Positions 10,489 through 24,700 of a DNA stretch of 64,000 nucleotides are shown here, in pieces (the first letter of the stretch is position 1; every line of letters begins with the position of its first letter). This stretch comes from Euborellia annulipes (lineage: Eukaryota > Arthropoda > Insecta > Dermaptera > Anisolabididae). Below the pieces are notes generated by a model. The model did no database searches, had not been told where the DNA came from, and was given only the letters and a program-made list of their open reading frames with translations. The translations under genes were made by a program, and so were the position numbers. The stretch covers positions 1-64,000 of the forward strand of contig JAKCPI010014300.1 of assembly GCA_023213315.1 (NCBI GenBank). Reading direction: 5' to 3'.

Positions 10489-11922
10489 TCACATAGTTAA
10501 GGGTTGCTCCCAAATTTCATCCTAGAGAGCATATCATGCAATTTCAGTATGATAAGTTTGTTTTGTGTATAACGGACAAAATTTGATGCTTAAAAAATGT
10601 AACATACTATTTCTTTTTAAAAAGCTAGACAACAGAAAAAAAAATTGTTTAGAATCAATTAACGTAGCTAGGTTTGTCGATTAGTTGTTTCAAATAGTCC
10701 GGGAAATTGTGGGATCGATTAATCCAAAGTATTGATGAACTTTTTTTTTATTAGGAAAAATTTCATTACTTTTTTAAATAAATTTTATTATTGAACACAT
10801 TAAATTTTATCTAATCATTTATTGAGAAGCATCAAATTCGTAATAAGATTCAAAATGTCGATTTATAAAACTTGAAAAAATTCATAAATGAGAATTTTTC
10901 GATTTTTATATACCTTAAGAATAGAAAGGTAATTAATTATTTGTATTACTTTTTAATTAAATTTGCAAATTACTTGTGAACCTGTATTTGGCAGCTCACA
11001 CACAAATAAATCAAATACTTGATTGATCCAATTCAATCTATAATGGTTTCGGCTATTGAAAAATATTTTTTTTCTTCTACGCTTATTTATTATTATAAAG
11101 AATTTAATTTCTTCATAAGTAAAGGTAAAAAAAAAAAATTATTTTTCCTGTCACTATCAAAAAATAACTCTTTTGAAAACAACACAAAAGAAAAATAAAA
11201 TTGACAGATGTACTTGTTTAAATATTTTATTATTTTTCCTGCCCTTCATCTTTAGTTCTTCTAAAAAAATAAATTAAAAAAACAATACGGCCTATTTATC
11301 TTTTGTGGTTTTATTTAAAATAAAAAAATGATATCTTCATCAGTTCAAAACATTTTGGAATAATAGAATTTTAAGAAATCTATTGGTGTATAGAAATAAT
11401 TTAATTTAGAATATTAATTGACAATTGTTAAGATTAATCGTAATTCCAATTCTCTCATGAACATTTGTGAATTTACAAATATACTGAATATTCTTGTGAA
11501 TTTGTGGCTGTTATATACTGAATAATTATTCTATTATTAGATTGAATAATGGACCAATTTCCAGACATGAATATCATTTTGCCATAGCCGTTGGTTGGGG
11601 TTATATAATTTTCGAACAGGGGCAAAATGTTCCATTAATAGATGATTGTATTAGTATTCACAAAAGAAGCTGAAAGCATGAAATGGAAATTCATTTAAAA
11701 AAAATTAAAAAAATAAAAGAGGCAGGGGACTGAGACAATCCCAATATACCTACGCAAAGAGTGTAGGCCTATATAATCTTTTATATTAATTTATTCTACT
11801 TAGTTATTGATTAATAAATAAACATTTAATCAGTTATAAGAGGCATAATCTCTCTTCCATGAACTTCTCGACTTTTTTTTTTTACAATTTTTAAGTTCTT
11901 AAAAAAAGACCATTGTTCCAAT
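10489..11922. other. Gene-free AT-rich stretch
   Basis: No coding exon, RNA gene or bounded repeat recognised. This lies upstream of the first visible invadolysin exon, and the missing N-terminal exons were looked for here without success. Confidence 0.4.
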
Positions 11923-12463
11923 CAAGGGCGGTCCCAGGGGGGGGGGTCAAGGGGTCGTGACCCCCCCCCCCCAAAATCTTTTTTTTTCTTTAACATACAC
12001 TTTTTTCCCACTCACTCTCCCATTCACACAATCTTTTCGACAACTTAGGCCATTTAAGACTTAAACGATACTCATATTTGATTAATATATATTTATTGGG
12101 GGTCCAGGCACATTTATTTATACTATTTGGTATCCAAATAATTTAAATAAATATTCATCGGACTGCCTGGGATCCGAACCCCCGTCCTTTGGTATACAAG
12201 GCAGGCACGCTACTAACTACGCCGAACCCATTCATTCAGAGATTACTGAGGCAGTAGCGTACCGAGGGAGGGGGGGGTGCGGAGGGTGCAGTCCGCCCCA
12301 GGCCCCGAGCCGGCATAGGCCCCCATATATTTATAAAAAAAAAAATTAATGAAAATTTCTCTTTGAGAAGCTCTGACCCTTATGGGGTTCATGGATAAAA
12401 GGTATTTAAAAAAAAACGGTGACCCCCCCCCCCCAAAAAAATGTAAGGCTAGGACCGCCCTTG
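11923..12463. mobile_element. hAT-like element with nested SINE, TSD GTTCCAAT
   Basis: Ends CAAGGGCGGTCC and GGACCGCCCTTG are inverted repeats, flanked by GTTCCAAT at 11,915-11,922 and 12,464-12,471. C/G homopolymer blocks lie near both ends. A reverse-oriented SINE occupies 12,000-12,234. A second terminus of CAGTGGCGT type begins near 12,251. The open frames at 12,243-12,616 fall in this repeat and are not genes. Confidence 0.8.
12000..12234 (-). repeat. tRNA-derived SINE (family 1), nested
   Basis: On the - strand: a tRNA-like head with box A-like TTAGTAGCGTGC and box B-like GGGTTCGGATCCC, then the CAGTCCGATGAATATTTATT body, GGGGGTCCAGG equivalents, GGCCTAAGTTGTCGAAAAG and a GAATGGGAGAGTGAG tail. 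Nearly full length. Confidence 0.7.
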
Positions 12464-12799
12464 GTTCCAATTCATTTATTAATAGACCTATACCAGGGGG
12501 GGATGCCCCCCTGCCCCTTGCTGGGTACGCCCATGGATTGTATTCAGAATATATATATGGAATTTCCAAACGAGCCGAAGGACTTTGACTTAATAAAACA
12601 GTTTGATTATACATAGACTATATTATATATCAGCCAGTAATTCTTATTAGAAATTTAATTTAAACTTATTATTTTTTTCTACTGATATCAACATATCCTT
12701 CTGAGTTTTAAAGAATCTTAAAAGCAGCTCCATGTTAATTATTTTTAAAACTTCTCTACTATCATTATTAATTTTTATTTTTTTCTCTTTTTTTTTCAG

Positions 12800-15700
12800 A
12801 TTAGACAAAGAAAAATTCGAACTAATCAATGTAAGTAATTTACTTTTTTCTCTATTTTAATTTTCAAAAATTTGCACCTCTGCTGAGTATTTTACACGCC
12901 AGGGAAAAAAAGTGAAGATTGAGCAATAAAATAAGACGATGTGCATACTACAGTGAGTGACCTGGAGTGACTAATAATTTGGGCTATTATATATCATTCT
13001 TTAAAAAATCAAGACTTGTACAGCAAATTTTCATTTCAATTAAATTAAACCCCCCTCACCTTGGCATTTCGGCTCCATGCTTAGGACATCCGCATAACCA
13101 GCTGGCAATAATCTAAGTCTCATTATTTACGTTACCAGTGAGGACTTCCCAATTGTTAATAAAAAAAAAAAAAAAAAAAAAAATTAAAAAATTAATAATT
13201 AGAAATTTTCTCAAATTTATTTTAACCTGTTAAAGGTCAAAAAATTTCGACTTTTTGAATATAGTTCTTTAACAGGAGTTAGTCTATTTACGAAATAGAA
13301 GCTGCGAATTGTGTCAGATAAGAGAACGGATCATGAGATTGTATTATTCTTTTTATAGGAATATTAGGAGATGAAAGACTACGGAATGAAAAGGAAAAAA
13401 ATAAAAGTGGAAAGGGATCAAATAAACCCTACAATCCTGAGATAATTGTTCGACAAAAAAAATAAATCCGATTTTAATATTAAAAATATACGAATATAAT
13501 AAGGCTAAATCATTCTTTATTAAAGGGCGCAAGATAATCTTTTTTTATAAGCTCTGGATTTTTTTGAATTTCATTATTTTTTTTATTAGACAAAAAGCAT
13601 ATCATACGATTTTATAATGCTTCATACTATGGCGTATTAGTTTGTAATTCCTGGAAGGTAGATAACCGAAATGACTAGCATACCAATTTTTGATTAATTT
13701 ACTCCATAATTCCTTTATCCATTTATACTCAGTTCATTTAGGTTTAAAATATTTGTAGATCAGAATCATCTGTACAAGATTTTAAGTTTTACCTTTTCGG
13801 TCATTAGAATTATTTAACTATACACTATATACTATACCATATACTTAAGGCTCTAGCTATCAGGTGGGGACTTAATTGTGGGGCTCACTGTGCACTATAA
13901 AATCACATTTTGACGCTGACCGAATTTACCGAAATATTTCCCAAGTAAAGTAAATACCGTAGATAGAGCTTGTTTAATATTTACTACTATAAATTTTTAT
14001 GTAGCCTAATTATTTTATAAATTTCTTTTCAGAATACTGTACTTCCGGAGGCTGTTAATTTCTGGGGTTCAGCTCTCATGGTACGCAAAACAGCCAACGT
14101 TATACGATTAAACAGGTAATAATTTGTATAAATTGAAGAAAATCATTAGCAGATAGTAAGTTTTTATTTTATTAGTACCAGTGTCGTAGCGATGGGGGGG
14201 GGGCAAGGAGGGTGAACATGCCCCGGGCGCTACTCACAAAGGGGCGCCAAATGGTCGCAAAACAAAAAATTCCTGGATAATTTTTATTTTTATTATAATT
14301 GATTTCTGGAAAATATATTTTAAATTTAATGCCAGTGTAATATAATAATTTTGTATATTTTACATATAATATTATATGGTTTTCGAATGGGGGGGGGGGG
14401 GGGGGGTGCTAAAAAGGTATTGTGCCCCGGGCGCGAGTTAAGCTCGCTACGCCACTGATTAGTACGCATAATAGACTGACTGACATTTCAGTCGTAGTCA
14501 TTGCCATAATCGGTATAATAAGTCAGTAATGGATTTTCTGAAAAATTGCTCCTTCCCCGTCACCCGGTTCACATCCTTCGGCAGGACCCGGGTAAAGCAA
14601 TTCGGTGTCATCCCCTTTTAAGGTACTTATTTTAGCTCACTTCAAATTGGGCTCTTTGTGTCTGTAGGATGAGATTATCTCCCAGTTTCCTTCCCTAAGA
14701 GGAGACTTCTTGAATTATTTGCGGCAAGCTGGACTCTTGAATCCGGGTTGTGTTGAAACTTCAGACACGTAATCCGCAGCTTATCCAGCTTAGCCACTTC
14801 CTATGAAATTACCCCAAAGATCTTTTTAACTTTTTATTGAGAGGACAAATAATCTTCCAATTAGTCGATGGGTTTCAAAAAAAAAATTTTGCGATTACGA
14901 ATAATTGTGCATCCTTTCCTTTTTTTTTTTTAAACACTCACACTTTTTTCTCATTCACACTCACACACACATTCACACACAGTCTTTTCACCAACTTTGG
15001 TTATTTAAGACTGACGATAACGGTTATTATTGGGGGTCCAGGCACTCTCAGCAGGGATATACTCCGTTCATTACAGAAAAAATTAATTTGATTCAGATAT
15101 TTATGTTCAAGACAGTCTAAGGGTTAAATGGTTGCACCAACATCCACCTCCCATTTTCCACTGTACAGTACTACCCCTCCTCCTCCTCCTTGCATTACAA
15201 CAAAAAAAAAGAAAAATTTAAAAATTAAAAATTTCTTTTACATTTATATTCCAAGTTGGCCCGAGCTGGAGCTCTTTTTTTTTGATAAAATTAGAAAAAA
15301 CTAAAAAAGTACATCAGTAAAGTGGGCCCTATTAATACCTAATGTTTCCCAGGTCGAATTGGTTTCGTATACCGGGAATAGTAAATACCGTATAGAAAAT
15401 TTCAAAGAAATCGAATAAGCAAATTTAGAGAAAATTGGAAAAAACTAGAAAATTGAAAAAAAAAAAAAAAAAAAAAATCGTTAGAGCCCTTTTTCGAAAT
15501 CTGATATCATATAAAGAAACAAGCCTTGCTCGTTTAATAGTATAAATAAATATAAATTATTACTACCTTAAAAGGGAATGTATGAAAATTGATTATTTTG
15601 TTTAATGGAAAGAGGATGCAGCCAAATAATAGAGCCTCAGTAACGAACACTCTTTATTGGGACGTTTCGGCTGGGATCAACCCTGCCATCTTCAGCCTTC

Positions 15701-18700
15701 AAAGAGCATATTTATATTTTTACTTTCTCTTACCTATGTATATATGTAATATATATATAGAGAGAAAGTATTGGATTCATGTCAAAAATTCGATGTCGAG
15801 ATTTTGATGGATCTTCTCGTTTTGAGGTCCCCTGAATCCAAAAAAGTGGTTTTCGCGACATGGTCTGTCTGTCTGTGTGTTGTCTGTGTGTGTCTGTCTG
15901 TCTGTGAACAAGATATCTCAAGAACGAAAAGACCTAGGAGGTTGAAATTTTATATTTAAGTTAGGCACCCCCATGGGACGTGACACGAAGCTTTTGAACA
16001 AAATCGACCAAAGAGTACTAGTACTTTACTGATGCACTTTTTCAGTTTTTTTCGATTTTCTCAAAATTCGCTCCAACGATTTTTTTTTAATTCAAAAATC
16101 AATTATTTTTTAGATGCTCTTTAAAATGTATATTCTCATTTTGCCATTGAAATATTCTGAAGACCAGTTTACTCTTGTTCTTCATAGGAAAGATAGGAAT
16201 TTCTCCTATGGTTGCTATGGTAACAAAATATAAATATTTTCCCAAACTTATAAATTTTACATCTTGAATTCAAATGTACCCTACTGTCGGTAACTAAATA
16301 TATCTCAACACAAAAAATCTGGTGTGACAAGCACAGTTCACAACTTTCGATTACCGAAGGTAAGAGAAAGTTGTGTGCTGTGCGCCAGTCACACCAGATT
16401 TTTCATATACAAATAGAGTTGTCATGATTTAACAATACAAGTTGATTGCATTATTTGTCCAATGAATGTAATATGAAAAATATAAATATGCTCTTTAAAA
16501 AAATGCAAGTCCTCCCCCCCAAAAAACCCCCAAAAAAGAGGAATTCTTTACTATTATTTGGTTTCATTCTTTTTTCCTTTCCCTTTTATCAGCTACAGCC
16601 ACGTTCTATTATTCAATTGATTATTTTATTAATATTAGTAAATTTAATTCAAATGTTAATTGTATAATTTTTTGTTTATTTTTTAGAAAATGTGAAAATA
16701 ATCAAGTATTTTTTCGGAAAGACGATCCTCATGTCTATTGCAAGAATCGATGTGAACCAGTTACCTTATGCGGAGAAGTTCCAGTCCCTGAGAAACATCT
16801 CGACGTAAGTATTATTATACGATGACACGATATTTAACCAGCCCATAGATTGATTGATAAATCGATTTCAAATGTCATGTTATTTATAATTCATAATACA
16901 CCTGCTGATAGATTTTTCCCAGAGGATAATGGGATAATTATAATATATCGAAATATTAAATAAATTATGTTTTAAAGAGGATTTATTTTGAATTACATGA
17001 ATTCTAGTATTCACATATTAACATACTAATTAAAAAAGTAAAAAAACAGATTGATTATTTACATAAAGTTTAATTGGAATTTTTTTTGAACATAATTTAT
17101 ATTTATATATCAATAATACTAAAAAAAAAATTCACTAAATCCCCAGTTTACATCCCAAAGAATAATAATAACCAGAGCAGTAGTAGGCAACCTTTTAGGA
17201 TATTGGGCCGCTCAACAAAAAAAAAAAAAAATAAAAAAAAACTCGAAAGTCGAGGCAAATTAGCTTAACCCAAGCCAGTTAGCTACTTGACCATGGATGA
17301 AGAAACCGTCCTTAATGTAATTCGTTATTGCTCCGCGTTCCACTGGTTGCCGGCTTCTGAATTAGAAATTAGGAAAATTTAATTTCTATTCAGTGCCGCC
17401 ATTTGGGGGGAGGGGGCAGGGGTCATTTGCTTTGATTTTTATAAGATTTTATATTATTCTAAATAAAATACTTCAAAATACATCGGCGAGTATTTATTCT
17501 TGCTCGCTTTTTTGGAAATTTTGCAATTGCTCGTCTTTGGCAAAATTTTAAATTTCCCTCTTTGACTCAACTTCCTTTTATTCTGGCTAATCAGCGCCCT
17601 GATAGGCACATACACACAGGGACAGGAAGTCAGCGGCTAGCGCTTTATATATAATAATGATCAGGGCCGTAACGAGGGCGTGGCAAAACAGGCGCCCGCC
17701 ACGGGCGCAACTGGGGCTGGGGGCTCAAAACAAAGGGGACCGACCTAGTTGTGGTTTATTTATTTATCAACATATTTTTTTTATTTTTTTAAAAAGAAAG
17801 TCTTTTTTGAATGTAATTACTTTTTTAATTAATTAATTATTTATTGTTTTTCGTCCGTATTCAGTGCTTTTGTTTTTCGTGTGTTTTTTGTTCTTGTTTT
17901 TTCCTTTCCTCCCCTTTTCTTCATTTTTTTCATCTTTGTTGCATTTGTTCTTTTTTTTTTTTTTTTTTTTCTTTTTCCACCAACATATTTATTAATCATG
18001 AGGCGCTACGGGGGAGACGGGAAATGGCCAATTTTTAAAATTTTATATTCAAAATAAAATTTAATTCCAAAAAAAAATATTTTTCTCAAATCTCGGGGGA
18101 GGTAATTACCTCCTTTACTCCCCCCCTTCTATCCGCCCTTGATATAGACCTATTTAGTTTCAGATTTTCAATTCCTTGAAACTTAATTGTACTTTAGAAA
18201 ATATAAAATTTTTCGAGATGATTACGGCGCTACGAATTTCGCCTTTCAGTATTATAATAGTAGTAAACTGTGGAGTAATTGATCTTGAAATTTGTTCTTA
18301 ATTTAGAAATTTAGAAAATATATTTTTTAATGTATATTTTTGACTATAAGACTATATATAACAAATTTAATTAATTAATTGTTAATATTTATATAATGAT
18401 TATTATTAATTTATTTCATCATACTTTTTAATTTTATTTTTTAATAAATTTGTATTAAAAATATGGTCTTTTTAACAGGAGTGAACAGGAGAATAGAAGA
18501 GTAAAGGAGTGTGTTGGCGCAAAAAAAAAAAATAAAAAACCTCCTCTCTGTTTTTAATCTCCGGGTATATTCTTTGGTAATTTATCATATAAATTAAGAG
18601 GATATCAATCTCACATCAGACTGATTAGTGCTGCGACCCTGTGGAGACTTTTAGAATTATAAGTATAATTTTTAAAGTTTCCACAAGAGTGCAGCACAAA

Positions 18701-21700
18701 TCAGATATTTTATTCAATTATCACTCGGAGATCAAAAACAAGAGGAGGTTATTTTTTCTTGGCGCCAACACACTCCTCTACTATTCTATTCTCCTGACTC
18801 CAAGAGGACGCATCCCACAGCTTTACAAGTTTCATCTTATAATAAAATAATAATAAAATTCGAGGAGAAGTTTGTTATGGAATGGAAAAAGAACAAGTAC
18901 AGGTGCAGCAAATGAAGAGAGCCTTTGGATGCCAAATGCCGAAAAGGAGACGTTTCGGACAAAATTTTATTTGTCCATCTTCAGTCCTCGTTGGCTTATA
19001 AATTAATTAGGCACAAAGTTGTCATTGTTGTTTCGGCACGACTTTGTGCGCATGTATATTTTTTTATTATAAAACCAGGCGAGTGTCTATGTTACGTGAG
19101 AGTCAATAAGATAGGCTCTCTTCATTTGCTGCACCTGTACTTGTTCTTTTTCCATTCCAAATAATAATAATACTTCTTATTTTTTAGGTTTGCCGAACTT
19201 GCAATGCAACTGGACAAGATTGTGGAGGAGGCGATGGCAACGCTAACCAGAAACCAGGTCCAGGCATTGACAATGCGGATTTTGTGTTCTACGTCTCCGC
19301 CATGCAGACCGAACGATGTCACAGGGGAATGACTGTGGCATATGCTGCACACTGTCAACAAGAAGCTGCTCTCGATCGGTACATAAATCTCATACTACGT
19401 TCTATAATGGGTTTTAGCTTCAAATCTGAAATTATTGGAATTTCAAATCGTCAATTATCTAATAAATTCATCGTTAACGGAATATTATTAGCATTCCTTT
19501 TATGCTATGGGAGGCGCCTGAATGATATGCAACCAATTAACAATATCCATGTGATTGCCTAACTTCTAGGCCCTCCTTTTTTAACTCAATCAGCGCCGAT
19601 TTCTCGATCTTTTTTCCCGTCTATTATTGTAATTTATAAATTTTCTATTGCATACAAATAGAATTATTCACATTTTTCAATAATTATGCTAATTATTTAT
19701 TAAACTCTGGGCAGATACTAAGAAGGGTTTGGTTTTTTTTTACGCTGGTGATAGTGAACATTTCTCTAGAGAAAGACTTACTGTACCAATCTTCAGATAC
19801 ATAATTAATTTTCTGTACAAAAAATAAATCCACTTCATTAACAATAAACTTTGCACTGCTATCTTTTTTTTAAATTTTTTACTATTTAATTCTCTCCAAG
19901 AAATATCAAAAGTCAATGTTAATTTGAAAATTTAATTCTTGTAATAAATAAATAACGTTTCCAATAGACGAATTATTTTCAGCAATCGATCCAAAATTTT
20001 TTTAATAAAATATCTCATTAAATCAAAGATAAAAAATTAAACGAATCGGTCATAAAAAAAGTTTTTTTTTATCTCTTGTACTAAAGTATAAATTGTGATA
20101 AATCGATTTTGTCATCCACCTCGAAGGATACTACTACTTTAGAGTTTATAAAAAATTCAAGTAGGAATTTAAGTTTTTTTTTTTTTTATATCTTTATTTT
20201 AGATTATTCAGATACGATTTCATTCTTACATGGATATCACTTCCACCACTTTACTGAGGCCATTTAGCGCTATGAATCTTATTTCATATTTTTAAAATAC
20301 ATATGTACCGTTAGCCATCCGGGGGAGGTTCCACACCCTGATTGCTTGGGGCTTTCGCCGCGTTTAGCATCGCTTAACCGCAACAACTGTAGTGACTGTT
20401 ACTCTTCTCTTGCCAAGCCCCCCGGCATATGAAAATTGAAAAGTTAAATCATTTCTGATAATTAAAATGAAAATGAGCATCGAAATGCGCTTTGATATTT
20501 TTATGTCATTTTTTAATAACAATTAGGAACCGAAAGTTTCTGTTTCGGCCAAAAGCCTGCCGTAATTTCGGCCTGGCCTAATGATTTTCGCAACAGGGAA
20601 AAATGGAGTGATTACAGTTGAACCACGCTTAGCGAGCACCTCTCGTAACGAGTAATTCCCATAACGAACAAAACAAATTGTAAAAGAATGACTTGCTTAA
20701 CGAGCTACACTTCTCATAACGAGTAGCGAGGAAAGGGAAAGTCCCGGATTGTCTCTGTCATACAGCTCTATGGGGAGAATGTTATTGTTTTGCATAACGA
20801 GTGTTTCGCTTTACGAGTATGATCCTGGAACGAATTATGCTTGTTTAGCGAAGTTCCACTGCCCCTAGGGAAAATTTACTAAAAAAAAAGTAGAATGATA
20901 TGAATTTAATTTTGTATAGAAAATTTTAAGTTTAAAACAAGTTTCGGTTTCGGCCGAAACTAAAATTAAAGCAGAAATTCTGTTTCGGCTGATAATCTTG
21001 TTCCGGTCGGATCCTAATAATAATAAATCTTTCACCTAATGTTTTTAATTTTTCAATTTTTACTTTTTCTATATACACAATGTTTCAACTAAAGTCTACG
21101 ATGGGCAATTTAAATTTGACTTTGAAAATTCAATCATTATCTTTAAAATTTTAATTTCTTCTTTTTTAAATAGTCAAATTAATTTTTTTTACTTTTATTT
21201 TATTTTACAGGCCGATTGCTGGTCATGCCAATCTTTGTCCACAAAGTATAAGTACAAAACCACAAGAGCTACAAATCTTATTATCAACTGTAAAACATGA
21301 AATTCTTCATGCCCTTGGTTTCTCCATGAGCCTCTATGCTTTCTATAGAGATGACAATGGGGATCCACTCACTCCGAGAGGTGACAGCGGCAAACCTTTG
21401 CTTAATGAAAGGTCTACCATTAATTATTTAATTTCATATATTTATCTTTTAAAATGAAATATTTCGTAACCAATTTAAACGTGAGAGAAAATTGTTTATT
21501 AAATGAAAAAGATTATTAATTAAATTTTTTTTTTAGTCTATTCTACAATACGTTGCTTTCAATTGGTTAATAATTGACCTATAAATGAAAGTTTAAGTCA
21601 TTTCAATTAGGTTTTCGATGGAAATCTTGTGTTCAATTTCAGGGAAATCATATGATCATTTGATCTCCTATTAAATAAATTTGTTTGCAAGGTCTTATTT

Positions 21701-24700
21701 GAATATATTATCGATAACTTGTAAATACTTCCATGAATTAATTAAATGACTAAACTTTTAACGGTTATAATATTAGTAGAGGGTATTAAGAAAAATCAAC
21801 TAGGTTTTCTATCTAGATAAAATATTGAAAAATATAAGAAATTATTTATTTTTTCAATTCCAAATCAAAATACTTTTTTAAATAATAAATCACTCTATTT
21901 TTCACAGATTACAAACTCGTCAATGGTCTGAGAAAACAATCAAAACTGTTATTCGGCCAGACTGGGTGGTTCATGGTGGCACAACATCAAGAGAATTTCA
22001 AATAGTGGTTACTCCTCGAGTGGTTAAAGAAGCTCGTTTACATTTCAATTGTTCGGAGTTGGAAGGAGCTGAATTAGAAGATCAAGGAGAAGACGGGACT
22101 GCTTTAACCCACTGGGAGAAACGAGTATTTGAGGTATTGTATCTTAACTGTTTTTTAATTAGCATAATTAAAAAATAGAGTATTGTAAAGCTGAGGGTTT
22201 CCAAAAAGACAAAAAACCTGGGGGAGCCGCTCCCCACCCCATCTTAACTACATCCCTGTATGCACTAAAGATCTAAGGAGTTATATTTGTAAAATAATTA
22301 AATCATGATTAACAAAAAGACTGTTGGATCATTTTCTTCTTTTGGAGATCTTCATCTTTCCAATCTTAATTATAAAATATGTTGTCATAATTACTCTTTC
22401 ATATCAGTGGCAACTCGTACTGTCAGGGACAATATTAAGTCCCACCCTGAGGCCTACCTGACTTTAGAGCCCTGCGCGTAGGCAACCATTTACGGAGGTC
22501 TGTCTATTGTGTTGCCTTAAAATGGACATTCCCCCTGCAATTCTATAAACTCTATATTTTAATTTGGAAAACAGTGAATTGATCTGATTTAAAAAATGGG
22601 TCTTATAAAAACGTGAAGAATAACATAAAATATTTCAGATAGCAGCAGTTGCGTCAATATTTAAAATTAAATATCTGGCTATAAACTTGTTTCTTTAATC
22701 TTAACTTTTCTATTATTAATATTTATTTATAGGATCGAAACGTAGCTTGTTTTTATTAAAAATCTTTGACCTGATAAAGTTTGATTTCTTTTTTTCTATT
22801 TTTGGTAAATAATTTCATCTTTGAAATAACATAACTATTTTATTTTTTAGTTTATTAATTTAATTTATTTAAATTTAAAATGTCTGCGAAAGACACAACT
22901 CTTTTTTGGATTAATATAATTATTTTCATTTTATTTACATGTATTTATTTTATTTTTATCTATGTTCTAAGGTGTTTTAAGGGTCACTCCCTGTTCCAAA
23001 GCGCAACCAGTATTTGCCCGTAGGGAGATATTAATTATTTTTTTTAAGAGACTTCCCTGTTTGGAATTCAGCTGGATCGTTCGGGGATTTTGTTTGCTTT
23101 AATGATCCATATTAGAAAATTTGTTAAATTAATTATAATGTGTTTTATTTTGATTTTAGAATGAAGCCATGACTGGGACTCACACTCAAAATCCTGTTTA
23201 TTCTCGATTAACACTTGCTTTAATGGAAGACACTGGCTGGTATCGAGCGAACTATTCTATGGCACAACCTTTAAGTTGGGGATTCAACCAAGGATGCACG
23301 TTTGCAATGAAAAGTTGTAAAGAATGGATGGACACCAATATTCAACTGTAAATAAATCAATTTCTTAATTTATTGTTAGAAAATAAGTGGTGATAAAATA
23401 TTTTTCAAAATTTTTTCGATTGAAAACATTCTTCTATTTTTTTTTTTAATGAAATCACCTGTTTATTCTTTCACAAATATTTTGAAGCTCATGATCATCC
23501 TCAGTTTTTTTAAACATGTCATATAATTTAAATAAAAATTAATATCAATAAATAAATTATATGTATAGGCTACCATAATTTCAGTAAGATATTTAATCTG
23601 ATGTTAAATAGTTCAGTTTAAACTCCTTCCAAATATCATCTCAGTCCTAATTAGTAATTATTTTAAACAAAATAATTTCAAGAGCTAAATCGATTAGTAA
23701 TCTGAACTGATTCCCTGCTTCCTGACTAAAGTTGTGACTATGATTTAGAATTGATTTTGAAACAAAATTTTTACAAAAGATCATCATTCGATGTTTATTC
23801 AATTATTTTTTCAGTGGCCGATCTCCTCATCCTTTCTGCAATAAAGTAAAACGAGATCCTCTTGAAACAGAATGTACTGATGACAGATCGAGTGTTGCTC
23901 TTTGTAATTTAGTCCCGCATCCTGATCCTGTACCTCTAAAATATCAGGTAAGTTTATAATATTTTTAAAAATCTATAATAAAAATGTATTTTTTAATGAT
24001 TATTATTTTAATTTCTTATAGAATTTCGATGAGATAGCTCATGTTCCAAAAGAGAAGATAGCTTGGTATGGTGGCTCCGTTTCACTAGCGGATTATTGTC
24101 CCTATATTCAAGAATTTACATGGCGTTCTTTGAATATAACAATAAGAGGATCACATTGTCGTTACCCAGAGAATAATCCTCGTAAGTTCAAAATTGTATT
24201 TTTTTTTTTAATTTATAAATTTTGTGCCTTGAGTCTCGAGTTCACGTTTCAAGCGTGAAAAATTAATCACAAATGAATTGGCTTTCAAGTATTTAAAGAT
24301 GGGGGGAGGGGGTCTAAATGGCCTTAGATCAGCGGTTTCCAACTCGTGGGCCGCGGGATTATTGGAACTGGGCCTTGGATATCTAAGAAATGATAAAATT
24401 ATATACAGTATAATTAGGCTATATATATACACTGGGCCTCAGCGGTTTTTTTTATGGAAAAAGTGGGCCGCACTTCAAAAAAGGTTGGAAACCGCTGCCT
24501 TAGATCAATAGTTTCCAATCTTTATATTATCTGTGTTATCAGGCCTCTATTAAAAATATTTAACCCCCCCCCCCCCCCACAGGGGCGCCCTCGGGCCTTG
24601 GGTTCGCATCCAGTCCCAGGCGCAAAATTTAATTCAATTGAATTGGATACCAATCAATTAAAATAAATAGGAACGGGGTCTAAATGGACTCCAATGCCGA

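Noticed and set aside
12243..12616. 123-codon - strand frame and overlapping + frames
   Set aside because: They run through hAT-like termini, a SINE edge and poly-C runs. No domain, and the region is a nested transposon.
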